6,143 nucleotides of DNA from an uncultured Clostridia bacterium (GTDB lineage Bacteria > Bacillota > Clostridia > Lachnospirales > Lachnospiraceae). A program made the position numbers and the translations under genes. The stretch lies in contig CAMONF010000080.1 of the NCBI GenBank assembly GCA_946620335.1, forward strand, positions 1-6,143. The letters are read 5' to 3'. The notes under the pieces were generated by a model, which had not been told where the DNA came from, did not search any database, and saw only the letters and a list, made by a program, of their open reading frames with translations. This document shows positions 1 through 6,004 of the stretch, piece after piece; the stretch's first letter is position 1; every line of letters starts with the position of its first letter.

Positions 1-1895
1 ACGCCGGGGATGCCGACCTTGAGGCAGCAGATGCCGCGGACCAGGAGGTCGATCTTGACGCCGGCGGTGGAAGCCTCGTAGAGGGCCGAGATGATGTCGG
101 GATCGCAGAGTGAGTTCATTTTCGCCTTGATGAAGGCCTCCTTGCCGGCCTCCGCGTTCTTCTTCTCGCGGGCGATGAGGCTCAGGAAAGAATTCTTCAT
201 CCAGATGGGCGCCACCAGGAGCTTGTACCAGCGCTCGGGCTCGGAATAACCGGAGAGCATGTTGAAGACGGAGGTGGCGTCGGCGCCGATCTGCTCGTTG
301 CAGGTGAAAAGGCCGCAGTCGGTGTAGAGCTTGGCCGTGGAATCGTTGTAGTTGCCGGTGCCCAGGTGGACGTAGCGGCGGATGCCGTCCTCCTCGCGGC
401 GGATGACCATGGTGATCTTGCTGTGGGTCTTGAGGCCAAGGAGGCCGTAAATGACATGGCAGCCGGCTTTCTCAAGCATCTTGGCCCAGGCGATGTTGTG
501 CTCCTCGTCGAAGCGGGCCTTGAGCTCCACCAGGACGGTGACCTGCTTGCCGTTGTCGGCCGCTTTTGCCAGGGCCGCGACGATGGGCGAGTCGCCGGAG
601 ACGCGGTAGAGGGTCTGCTTGATGGCCAGAACGTCCGGATCCACGGAGGCCTTCTGAACGAACTTGACCACAGGGTCGAAGCTCATATACGGATGGTGCA
701 TCAGGATATCGCCCTTGGCGATGGTCCCGAAGATATCGTCGGTGCCGATGAACTCAGCGACCGGGGCGGGCGTGTATTTCTTGGCCTTGTACTTGTCGAA
801 GCCGCCGAGGCCGTACATTTTCATGAGGAAGGTCAGGTCCAGCGGTCCGGCGATGCGGAAGATATCCTGGTCGGACACCTTGAACTCCTTGACCAGGATC
901 TTGAGGAGTCTCTTGTCAATCTCAGCGTCCACCTCCAGGCGGATGACCTCGCCCCACTGGCGCTTCTTGAGAGACTTCTGGATCTCCTTGAGCAGGTCCT
1001 CAGCCTCCTCCTCGTCCACGTCCAGCTCGGCATTTCTCATGATCCGGTAGGCGTAGGCGCACTCCACGTGGTAGTGCTGGAAAAGCTTGCCGATATACTT
1101 GCGGATGACCTCCTCCAGTAAAATGACAACACGGCTCCCGTCCTCGTTCTCAGGCAGGTTCACGATTCTCGGCAGGACCGAGGGAACCTGGACGGTGGCG
1201 AACTCGAAATTGTCCTTCCGCTTGCTGTCCTTGGTGGAAATGAGGGCGCCGATGTTGAGCGTCTTGTTCCGGATGAGCGGGAAGGGTCTGGAGGAATCCA
1301 TGGCCATGGGGGTCAGGATCGGATAAATGTTCTCCTCGAAGTAGCGGTCCAGGTAGGCGCTCTGGGCCTCGGTCAGGTCCCGATGGTCCGAGATGACATG
1401 AAGGCCGATCTTCTCCAGGGCGGGAAGCAGGGATCTGTTCCATGTATTGTACTGCTCATGGACAAAGTCATGGAGCCGGAGGGAGATTTCCTCCAACTGC
1501 TGGGCCGCCGTCATGCCCGCGATATCCTTCTTCTTGTAGCCGGCGTGGACCTGGTCCTTCAAGGAGGCCACGCGGACCATCATGAACTCATCCAGATTGG
1601 AGGCCGTGATGGAGAGGAATTTGAGCCGCTCAAAGAGGGGCACCAGCTTGGTGTCCCTGGCCTCGGAGAGGCAGCGCTCGTCGAACTGGAGCCAGGAGAG
1701 CTCACGGTTCCGGTAGTAGGCGGGATTGCGGAAGTCAACGGCGCTCTCCCTGGCAGGCTCCTCCGGCTTCTCCACTCTGACAATAGCCTCCCGGTTCTCC
1801 TTGACTTCCTTGGCCTTGCCTGTATTTTTCTCAGCCTTCAGGTCTTTCTTTTCCATTTTTTCGTTCTTTTCTGTATTCTTGTCGTCCTTGCCCAT
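1..1895 (-). CDS. ppk1: Polyphosphate kinase PPK1, 3' end cut by the window edge
   Basis: Catalyses reversible transfer of the ATP gamma-phosphate to polyphosphate through a phosphohistidine. 631 codons are visible; the family usually has about 690-720 residues and the stop lies outside. After a Lys/Glu-rich N-terminal extension (residues 1-55), the PPK N domain opens with NRELSWLQF (63-71) and SNLDEF (99-104, ATP-binding region). The catalytic phospholipase-D-like half carries LYRVSGDSPI (R431), KARFDEEHNIAW (R461), KTHSK (H491) and YVHLGTGNYN (H510). By alignment from memory these match E. coli R375, R405, the phosphorylated H435, and H454. The equivalent of E. coli H592 would lie beyond the edge. 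The ATG at 1895 is chosen because AAAGGAGAT sits 6 nt upstream; the internal Met14 has no such site. It follows ppx by 36 nt, so it is probably the distal gene of a ppx-ppk1 operon. Confidence 0.97.
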   Translation of the reverse strand, partial: MGKDDKNTEKNEKMEKKDLKAEKNTGKAKEVKENREAIVRVEKPEEPARESAVDFRNPAYYRNRELSWLQFDERCLSEARDTKLVPLFERLKFLSITASNLDEFMMVRVASLKDQVHAGYKKKDIAGMTAAQQLEEISLRLHDFVHEQYNTWNRSLLPALEKIGLHVISDHRDLTEAQSAYLDRYFEENIYPILTPMAMDSSRPFPLIRNKTLNIGALISTKDSKRKDNFEFATVQVPSVLPRIVNLPENEDGSRVVILLEEVIRKYIGKLFQHYHVECAYAYRIMRNAELDVDEEEAEDLLKEIQKSLKKRQWGEVIRLEVDAEIDKRLLKILVKEFKVSDQDIFRIAGPLDLTFLMKMYGLGGFDKYKAKKYTPAPVAEFIGTDDIFGTIAKGDILMHHPYMSFDPVVKFVQKASVDPDVLAIKQTLYRVSGDSPIVAALAKAADNGKQVTVLVELKARFDEEHNIAWAKMLEKAGCHVIYGLLGLKTHSKITMVIRREEDGIRRYVHLGTGNYNDSTAKLYTDCGLFTCNEQIGADATSVFNMLSGYSEPERWYKLLVAPIWMKNSFLSLIAREKKNAEAGKEAFIKAKMNSLCDPDIISALYEASTAGVKIDLLVRGICCLKVGIPG

Positions 1896-1931
1896 GGCCA
1901 GATCTCCTTTATGTAATGACTTTTTCAGGTC

Positions 1932-3473
1932 TTAATTCAGCTTTTTCCGGATCTTCAGCACCGGCTTCACGTCGAAGGTCTCCTCGAAGAATTCCACGTT
2001 CTCCCGGAATATCCCTTTCTCCAGGGTGAAGTCCATACCGGTCTCCACCGTGATGACCACCTTCTCCTCCTTGCGGACCGCCTTGACGTCGGCGATCTTC
2101 TGGAGATAACTCTGGTCCATGCAGTTGGACAGGCGCATGATGGCCACCAGCTGGCTCATCCGAATGAACTCGGATTCGGTCATGGCCGTGAACTTGGAAA
2201 TCTCGCTGTAGAAGGGCATCGGGGAGGCCAGGTAGCGCACCGCACTGGCAATGATCTCCCGCTCCGCGTCGGACAGACCGATGATCTCCGTTGTCTTGAT
2301 GATGCTGTAGGAGCAGTCGGAAATATTCACCAGAGAAATATACTTGCCGCAGTCATGAAGCTGGCAGGCCACCGTGAGGAGCAGCTTATCCCTGGCGTTC
2401 AGGGAGTTGCCCTTCTTCATGGCGTCAAAGATGGTGCCCGCCACCTGGATCAGCTTGTCGGTGTGGGGCTTGTTGCCGGCATAGCGCTTGGCAATGTTCC
2501 TGGCCGCGTTCAGGATATCCCTGTCAAAGTCGTGGGTGGACTTGATCAGCTTGTTGCGCTCGGCGTAATCGTAGGCGATACCGTCGGTCAGCTGGATGCC
2601 CGGCAGCCAGATGTTGCTGGCGCCCAGGACCTCGATGAGCCTCCTGTAGGTGACGGCCGTGGGCAGGATGGCTCTCGCCACCTCCATGCTGACGCCCAGC
2701 TCCTCGGCCGCCTGGCGGGCCGGCAGGGCGATGATGTGCTCATACCATCTGAGGAACTCCTCCCGGGTCTCGGACTTGGAGATGTCCAGCCGGTTCTGGA
2801 AGACCAGGTTGGTGAAGTAGTCACCCACCAGGATGATGGTGTCGATATTGCGGTCCTTCAAATACATCCGTTTGAAGCTCAGGACGTCCTTGCGGATGAA
2901 CTGGTCCATGAGCTCGTCCAGGCGGGTGGTCTCATTTTCAAATGAAGACAGTCTCTCGCTGACCCGGAGGGATCCGATGGGAATATTCTGGGTCGTGAGC
3001 AGCACATCCTTGTCGAAGAGGGAGATCTGGATACTGCCGCCGCCCACGTCGACGATGGCCGTGCCCTTCTCGATGGTCTTCTGGAACTCCTCGCCCCTGG
3101 AGGCGATGGACTTGTACCCCAAAAAGCGCTGCTCGGAATTGCTGAGCACGTCCACCGCGATACCGGTCTTCTTGCGGATGTGCTCCCGGACCAGCTGGCT
3201 GTTCCTGGCCTCCCGGAAGGCCGACTTGGCGCAGGCCCGATAGCCGGATACGCCGAACTCCTGCATGATCCTGGCGTAGTCCTGCAGGATCTCCGTGAGC
3301 GCGTTCAGACTGTCCATGGTGATGCGCTTTTGGGAATAGGCGTCTCTGCCCAGTTCCAGACTCCGGCGCAGGGAGTTGAGGCTCTTTAAACCGCCCTTTT
3401 TGGTGATCTCGAAGATCTCCATGGACACGTTGTAGGAGCCGATGTCGATTGCTGCAAATGTTGTGACCGCCAT
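1932..3473 (-). CDS. ppx: Ppx/GppA-family phosphatase with C-terminal HD domain (putative exopolyphosphatase)
   Basis: 513 residues, the length of long Ppx/GppA proteins. Such enzymes release phosphate from polyphosphate ends or from pppGpp. Residues 1-305 are the actin-like fold: phosphate loop 1 DIGSYN (10-15), RACAKSAFREARN (79-91), SEQRF (113-117; E114 would be the catalytic Glu), phosphate loop 2 DVGGGSIQ (142-149) and PIGSLR (165-170). Residues 315-513 are an HD domain with H337, H373-D374 in LHDCGK, and D453 in LSNCMDQS, a complete metal set. Loop 1 usually reads DxGSNS and loop 2 GGGSTE, so this copy is divergent in both. The start is supported by GGAGAAGG just upstream. ppk1 follows by 36 nt, which supports a polyphosphate role. 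The family call is secure; whether it is an active exopolyphosphatase is not. Confidence 0.92.
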   Translation of the reverse strand: MAVTTFAAIDIGSYNVSMEIFEITKKGGLKSLNSLRRSLELGRDAYSQKRITMDSLNALTEILQDYARIMQEFGVSGYRACAKSAFREARNSQLVREHIRKKTGIAVDVLSNSEQRFLGYKSIASRGEEFQKTIEKGTAIVDVGGGSIQISLFDKDVLLTTQNIPIGSLRVSERLSSFENETTRLDELMDQFIRKDVLSFKRMYLKDRNIDTIILVGDYFTNLVFQNRLDISKSETREEFLRWYEHIIALPARQAAEELGVSMEVARAILPTAVTYRRLIEVLGASNIWLPGIQLTDGIAYDYAERNKLIKSTHDFDRDILNAARNIAKRYAGNKPHTDKLIQVAGTIFDAMKKGNSLNARDKLLLTVACQLHDCGKYISLVNISDCSYSIIKTTEIIGLSDAEREIIASAVRYLASPMPFYSEISKFTAMTESEFIRMSQLVAIMRLSNCMDQSYLQKIADVKAVRKEEKVVITVETGMDFTLEKGIFRENVEFFEETFDVKPVLKIRKKLN

Positions 3474-3544
3474 TTTACCTTCTCCGTTCCGCCTAGTGGC
3501 TAAAATATGGCTCTTTTAAGTGAATGACTGCTGGCATTGCTCAT

Positions 3545-3573
3545 CCGGCCGCGTGATGGTCTGCATCGGCCGG
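3545..3573. repeat. GC-rich inverted repeat upstream of ppx
   Basis: Arms CCGGCCG (3545-3551) and CGGCCGG (3567-3573) are perfectly complementary across a 15-nt loop, in the 139-nt gap between the chorismate mutase stop and the ppx start. There is no T-run on either side, so it does not look like an intrinsic terminator. It may be an mRNA hairpin in the ppx leader, or chance in GC-rich DNA. Confidence 0.35.
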
Positions 3574-3581
3574 TATTTCCA

Positions 3582-3607
3582 ATAGTATGACCTATGGCAC
3601 ATACTAT
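3582..3607. promoter_or_regulatory. AT-rich 8-bp inverted repeat between chorismate mutase and ppx (possible operator)
   Basis: ATAGTATG (3582-3589) and CATACTAT (3600-3607) form a perfect inverted repeat with a 10-bp spacer, starting 5 bp past the chorismate mutase stop codon. The pattern of two 8-bp half-sites 18 bp centre to centre suits a dimeric DNA-binding protein, and the AT-richness contrasts with the surroundings. No convincing -35/-10 pair was found beside it, and no T-run follows as a terminator would need. Function is a guess. Confidence 0.35.
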
Positions 3608-3612
3608 ATGTA

Positions 3613-3891
3613 TTACTCTTCTGCGCCGGGGACCCGCCGTTCCGCGTCCTTGGCCACATCCATGATGTACTGGAAAATGCGGGCAAGGGCATCTGCGTTC
3701 TCTTCCTTCTTCGCCATCTGGCGGATTTTTTCCAGCTTGGCCCGCTCCCTCTCCGCATCAAAAACAGGCAGTCCTCTGGCTGCCTTGTACTCGCCGATCT
3801 TCCGCACCACCGCGAGCCGCTCCTCGAGGAGCCCCGCCAGAGCGGTGTCGATGCGGTCGATGTCCGCGCGATATTCTCTCATGTCTTCCAT
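3613..3891 (-). CDS. Chorismate mutase, AroQ type (monofunctional, 92 aa)
   Basis: Converts chorismate to prephenate, the first step of the tyrosine/phenylalanine branch. The 92 all-helical residues match the single-domain AroQ class. By ungapped local alignment from memory with the E. coli P-protein mutase domain, active-site residues are present: R8 (E. coli R11), R25 (R28), K36 (K39), D45 (D48), R48 (R51) and E49 (E52). The position equal to Q88 is E84. The open frame extends upstream to a TTG at 4077, but that codon lies in the -10 box of the minus promoter, ahead of the transcript start, and the added residues are arginine-rich and unlike the family. The ATG at 3891 (AAAGGGG 12 nt upstream) or the ATG at 3882 (MREYRADID) is therefore the likely start. 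It is divergent from pyrB and followed by ppx after 139 nt. Confidence 0.88.
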   Translation of the reverse strand: MEDMREYRADIDRIDTALAGLLEERLAVVRKIGEYKAARGLPVFDAERERAKLEKIRQMAKKEENADALARIFQYIMDVAKDAERRVPGAEE

Positions 3892-4070
3892 AATGGAAAT
3901 GAACCCCTTTAAATCGATAGTCAGCTCTCCGGCGTCACCCCAGGCCGGGCTCTGCGCCGCTGCGTGTCCCAGCGACCTGGTAACAGCATGTCTGCGGGAC
4001 AGGTCTGCCAAGCGGATCCTGCGCCCTGCCGCCCGGAAGCTTTGTCTTCTCAGACGTCCGGAAGCTGCCT
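3892..4070 (-). promoter_or_regulatory. Long structured 5' leader of the chorismate mutase transcript
   Basis: About 180 nt separate the expected transcription start (near 4070) from the start codon. The RNA can form several helices. One has an outer AGCTT/AAGCT stem (4062-4066 with 4038-4042) and an inner GUCU-GAGA-AGAC hairpin with a GNRA-type loop (4044-4055). One pairs GACCTG (4000-4005) with CAGGTC (3974-3979). A competing one pairs TGTCCC (3996-4001) with GGGACA (3965-3970), overlapping the previous one at 4000-4001. One pairs CGGCG (3955-3959) with CGCCG (3930-3934). AGCTTCCGG occurs twice (4033-4041 and 4058-4066 on the plus strand as its complement). No U-run precedes the gene and no known riboswitch or T-box motif was recognised. 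A cis-regulatory RNA is possible; long leaders can also be passive. Confidence 0.4.
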
Positions 4071-4076
4071 GATACA

Positions 4077-4105
4077 ATTATAGATGAATTCTCATCTCCG
4101 GGCAA
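4077..4105 (-). promoter_or_regulatory. Sigma-A-type promoter for chorismate mutase (and perhaps ppx-ppk1)
   Basis: On the minus strand, TTGCCC (4100-4105) and a perfect TATAAT (4077-4082) are separated by exactly 17 bp. A T-rich tract lies just upstream of the -35 box and could act like an UP element. Transcription would start near 4070 and run leftwards. This is the best promoter match on the minus strand in the window. The spacer holds an inverted repeat, listed separately. Confidence 0.75.
4082..4097. promoter_or_regulatory. Inverted repeat within the promoter spacer (operator candidate)
   Basis: AGATGA-ATTC-TCATCT is a perfect 6-bp inverted repeat with a 4-bp centre. It fills the spacer between the -35 and -10 boxes of the minus-strand promoter and touches the last base of the -10 box. 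A protein bound here would block RNA polymerase. The location is suggestive, but the arms are short and the binding protein is unknown. Confidence 0.4.
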
Positions 4106-4172
4106 CTTAAACAAGCGAAAAAAGAAAAATGGGGTCTCTTGGTGCGCTTTTACCAGTTTGCCATAGCTTCTA

Positions 4173-4201
4173 TTGATTTTCGCCGGGTTTTCATTTATCA
4201 T
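4173..4201 (+). promoter_or_regulatory. Sigma-A-type promoter for pyrBI
   Basis: TTGATT (4173-4178) and TATCAT (4196-4201) are spaced by exactly 17 bp on the plus strand, matching 4/6 and 5/6 of the consensus. Transcription would start near 4208, giving a leader of about 65 nt before pyrB. This leader has no ATG and no U-tract terminator. E. coli-type pyrBI leader-peptide attenuation is therefore not apparent, nor is a recognisable PyrR-binding loop. Confidence 0.65.
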
Positions 4202-4213
4202 ATATCCGACGCA

Positions 4214-4239
4214 GACCGGGGCAAAACAATCATCCGGTC
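4214..4239 (+). promoter_or_regulatory. Leader hairpin upstream of pyrB
   Basis: GACCGG (4214-4219) pairs with CCGGTC (4234-4239) across a 14-nt loop, and a G-U pair could extend the stem by one. Directly after it, TCCTC (4238-4242) is complementary to GAGGA (4265-4269) of the pyrB ribosome binding site. The two pairings overlap at 4238-4239, so they compete in principle. Both are short, and regulation through them is speculative. Confidence 0.35.
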
Positions 4240-4272
4240 CTCATCACCCGGGATTTTCCCAAAGGAGGAATA

Positions 4273-5202
4273 ATGGCACCAAGACATCTGATGAGTCCTC
4301 TGGACTTCACCGTTGAAGAACTCGACAAGCTTCTTGACCTCGGAAACGATATCGAAAAGCATCCCGAAAAATATGCACACGCCTGTGAGGGCAAACGTTT
4401 AGCCACCTTATTCTATGAGCCGAGCACCAGGACACGTCTTTCCTTTGAAGCGGCCATGATGAATTTAGGTGGCAAAGTTTTAGGTTTTGCCTCCCAGGAT
4501 TCCAGCTCCGCCTCCAAGGGCGAGAGCGTTTCCGACACTATCCGTGTCGTCTCCTGCTACGCTGACATCGTGGCCATGCGCCACCCCAAGGAGGGCGCAC
4601 CTCTTGTCGCCTCCATGAAGTCCGCGGTCCCGGTCATCAACGCCGGCGCCGGCGGCCACCAGCATCCGACCCAGACTCTGACCGACCTTTTGACCATCCG
4701 GTCCCTCAAGGGCCGCTTCGAAGGCCTGACCGTCGGTTTCTGCGGCGACCTCAAGTTCGGCCGCACGGTCCACTCTCTCATCGAGGCCCTCTGCCGGTAC
4801 AGCGGCATCAAGTTTGTTCTCATTTCCCCGGAGGAGCTCCGGGTGCCCAGCTACGTCCGCGACGGGCTGAAGGCCGGCGGGTTCCCCTTCACCGAAGTGG
4901 TCGCCCTCAACGAGGAGACCATGAAGGACCTTGACATCCTCTACATGACCCGCGTCCAGCGCGAGCGTTTCTTCAACGAAGAGGACTACGTCCGCATGAA
5001 GGACTTCTACATCCTGGACCGCGACAAGATGGAGCTGGCCCCCGAGGGCATGCTGGTCCTCCATCCGCTTCCCCGTGTTAACGAGATCGCCGTCGAGGTG
5101 GACGAAGACCCGAGAGCCGTCTACTTCAAGCAGGCCCAGTACGGCGTCTACGTCCGCATGGCACTCATCCTGACACTGCTCGGCATCGACGTGGATGCCT
5201 GA
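4273..5202 (+). CDS. pyrB: Aspartate carbamoyltransferase catalytic subunit
   Basis: Joins carbamoyl phosphate and L-aspartate to N-carbamoyl-aspartate, the committed step of de novo pyrimidine synthesis, in the cytosol. 309 residues, the normal family length. The carbamoyl-phosphate domain has STRTR (51-55), SKGES with K82 supplied to the neighbouring subunit's site, MRHP (R103), and HPTQ (H131, Q134). The aspartate domain has FGRTVHSL (R164), TRVQRERF (R227, Q229) and HPLPRV (264-269). All key residues are present, so it should be active. The start is fixed by AAAGGAGG ending 4 nt before the ATG. pyrI begins 13 nt after the stop, so the two form an operon encoding an allosteric ATCase holoenzyme. 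It is divergent from chorismate mutase. Confidence 0.98.
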   Translation: MAPRHLMSPLDFTVEELDKLLDLGNDIEKHPEKYAHACEGKRLATLFYEPSTRTRLSFEAAMMNLGGKVLGFASQDSSSASKGESVSDTIRVVSCYADIVAMRHPKEGAPLVASMKSAVPVINAGAGGHQHPTQTLTDLLTIRSLKGRFEGLTVGFCGDLKFGRTVHSLIEALCRYSGIKFVLISPEELRVPSYVRDGLKAGGFPFTEVVALNEETMKDLDILYMTRVQRERFFNEEDYVRMKDFYILDRDKMELAPEGMLVLHPLPRVNEIAVEVDEDPRAVYFKQAQYGVYVRMALILTLLGIDVDA

Positions 5203-5215
5203 AGGAGGCGCGACT

Positions 5216-5677
5216 ATGAATAATAAATACAAAGACACCTTAAGCATCGGCGCTCTTAAGGAAGGCTTCGTTCTCGACCACATCAAGGCCGGCATGGCCA
5301 TGACCATCTACCGCGACTTAAAGCTCAAGTCCCTGGACTGCACTGTCGCCATCATCAAGAACGCCCGCTCCGAGAAGATGGGCCGTAAGGACATCATCAA
5401 GGTTGAGTGCCCCATCGACTCTCTTCCCCTGGACGTCCTGGGCGTCCTGGGCTACATCGACCACAACATCACAGTCAACGTGATCAAGAACAGCGAGAGC
5501 GTCGACAAGCTGAAGCTCAAGCTTCCCTCCAGAATCACCAACATCATCCAGTGCCGCAACCCGCGCTGCATCACTTCCATCGAGCAGGGCCTCGACCATG
5601 TCTTCTACCTGGCCGACGAAGAGAAAGAGCTCTACCGCTGCATGTACTGCGACACCCGCTACACCGGGAAGAAGTGA
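5216..5677 (+). CDS. pyrI: Aspartate carbamoyltransferase regulatory subunit (zinc-binding)
   Basis: Binds nucleotide effectors (CTP/UTP or ATP in the E. coli protein) and links catalytic trimers. 153 residues, the normal length. The N-terminal allosteric domain retains D21-H22 (E. coli D19-H20), K62 in DIIKVE (K60), N88 (N84) and K98 (K94), so nucleotide control is probably kept. The C-terminal zinc domain has C113, C118, C142 and C145, with exactly the spacing of E. coli C109, C114, C138 and C141. An in-frame ATG at 5195 would add seven residues but overlaps the end of pyrB and encodes the ribosome binding site itself. AGGAGG at 5203-5208, 7 nt before the ATG at 5216, decides the start. The gene is translated directly after pyrB. 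Confidence 0.97.
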   Translation: MNNKYKDTLSIGALKEGFVLDHIKAGMAMTIYRDLKLKSLDCTVAIIKNARSEKMGRKDIIKVECPIDSLPLDVLGVLGYIDHNITVNVIKNSESVDKLKLKLPSRITNIIQCRNPRCITSIEQGLDHVFYLADEEKELYRCMYCDTRYTGKK

Positions 5678-5685
5678 TTTCCCGG
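5664..5685 (+). other. Hairpin spanning the pyrI stop codon
   Basis: CCGGGAA (5664-5670) pairs perfectly with TTCCCGG (5679-5685). The 8-nt loop contains the pyrI stop codon (5675-5677). No U-run follows, so it is not an intrinsic terminator; it could be an mRNA-stabilising or processing structure. Its right arm overlaps the first bases of the tandem repeat. Confidence 0.4.
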
Positions 5686-5841
5686 GAGGGGCTGGCCAGA
5701 GAATGGGCTGAAAGGACGATCCGCCAAAACAATTCTCCTTCCCTTAGCCCTGCGGGGATGCGGTCAGGAGAATTGTTTGGGCTCCTCTGCTTCCCATCAG
5801 GGATTTGGCCGTCTTTACCGGAGTGGAATAACAGGGATTTA
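5682..5841. repeat. Tandem palindromic repeat, copy 1 (160 bp)
   Basis: First of two head-to-tail copies; by eye they differ at about nine bases and one single-base indel. The core is a long inverted repeat: 17-nt arms at 5723-5739 and 5766-5782, starting GCCAAAACAATTCTCC, around a 26-nt loop, with one mismatch in this copy (5726/5779). Outer complementary blocks (CTGA/TCAG, GGCCA/TGGCC and a terminal CCGG at each end, 5682-5685 and 5818-5821) make nearly the whole unit an imperfect palindrome, followed by a 20-bp linker. It encodes no credible protein and lies in the pyrBI 3' UTR. In design it resembles ERIC- or MITE-like intergenic palindromes, but I do not recognise the family. Confidence 0.9.
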
Positions 5842-6000
5842 CCGGAAGGGGCTGGCCAGGGAATGGCTGATAAGACGATCCGCCAAAACAATTCTCCTTC
5901 CCTTAGCCCTGCGGGGATGCGGTCAGGAGAATTGTTTTGGCTCCTCTGCTTCGCATCAGGGATTTGGCCGTCTTTACCGGAGTGGAACAGCAGAGATTTA
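5842..6000. repeat. Tandem palindromic repeat, copy 2 (159 bp)
   Basis: Second copy of the unit, starting where copy 1 ends. The central arms (5882-5898 and 5925-5941) are perfectly complementary over 17 bp around a 26-nt loop. Supporting blocks are CTGAT/ATCAG (5867-5871 with 5955-5959), GGCCA/TGGCC (5854-5858 with 5965-5969) and CCGG at both ends (5842-5845 and 5977-5980). The linker 5981-6000 follows, and CCG at 6001-6003 looks like the first bases of a third, lost copy just before the terminator. Together the copies fill the roughly 325-base gene-free stretch after pyrI. Confidence 0.9.
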
Positions 6001-6004
6001 CCGT

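Noticed and set aside
366..1916. Long plus-strand open frames opposite ppk1 (366-1121 and 1383-1916)
   Set aside because: They are antisense shadows of a clearly conserved PPK1 frame, with no family resemblance and no ribosome binding sites, as expected in GC-rich DNA.
2355..2945. Plus-strand open frame opposite ppx
   Set aside because: Antisense shadow of the Ppx/GppA coding frame; no recognisable domain.
3892..4077. N-terminal extension of the chorismate mutase frame to a TTG at 4077 (154-residue version)
   Set aside because: The TTG overlaps the perfect TATAAT box and lies upstream of the expected transcript start. It has no ribosome binding site, and the extra residues are arginine-rich and unlike the family.
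4070..4078. Extended -10 (TG-A-TACAAT) on the plus strand as an additional pyrB promoter
   Set aside because: No reasonable -35 box at 17 bp, and it overlaps the better minus-strand -10 box. TTGATT-17-TATCAT nearer to pyrB is preferred, although a minor start cannot be excluded.
4480..5307. 275-codon minus-strand open frame opposite pyrB
   Set aside because: Shadow of pyrB, whose catalytic motifs are all intact on the plus strand.
5664..5685. Intrinsic terminator directly at the pyrI stop
   Set aside because: The 7-bp stem has no U-run; the perfect terminator is at 6005-6045.
5682..6000. CRISPR array or insertion sequence
   Set aside because: There are only two contiguous 160-bp copies with no unique spacers, and no transposase frame or clear target-site duplication.
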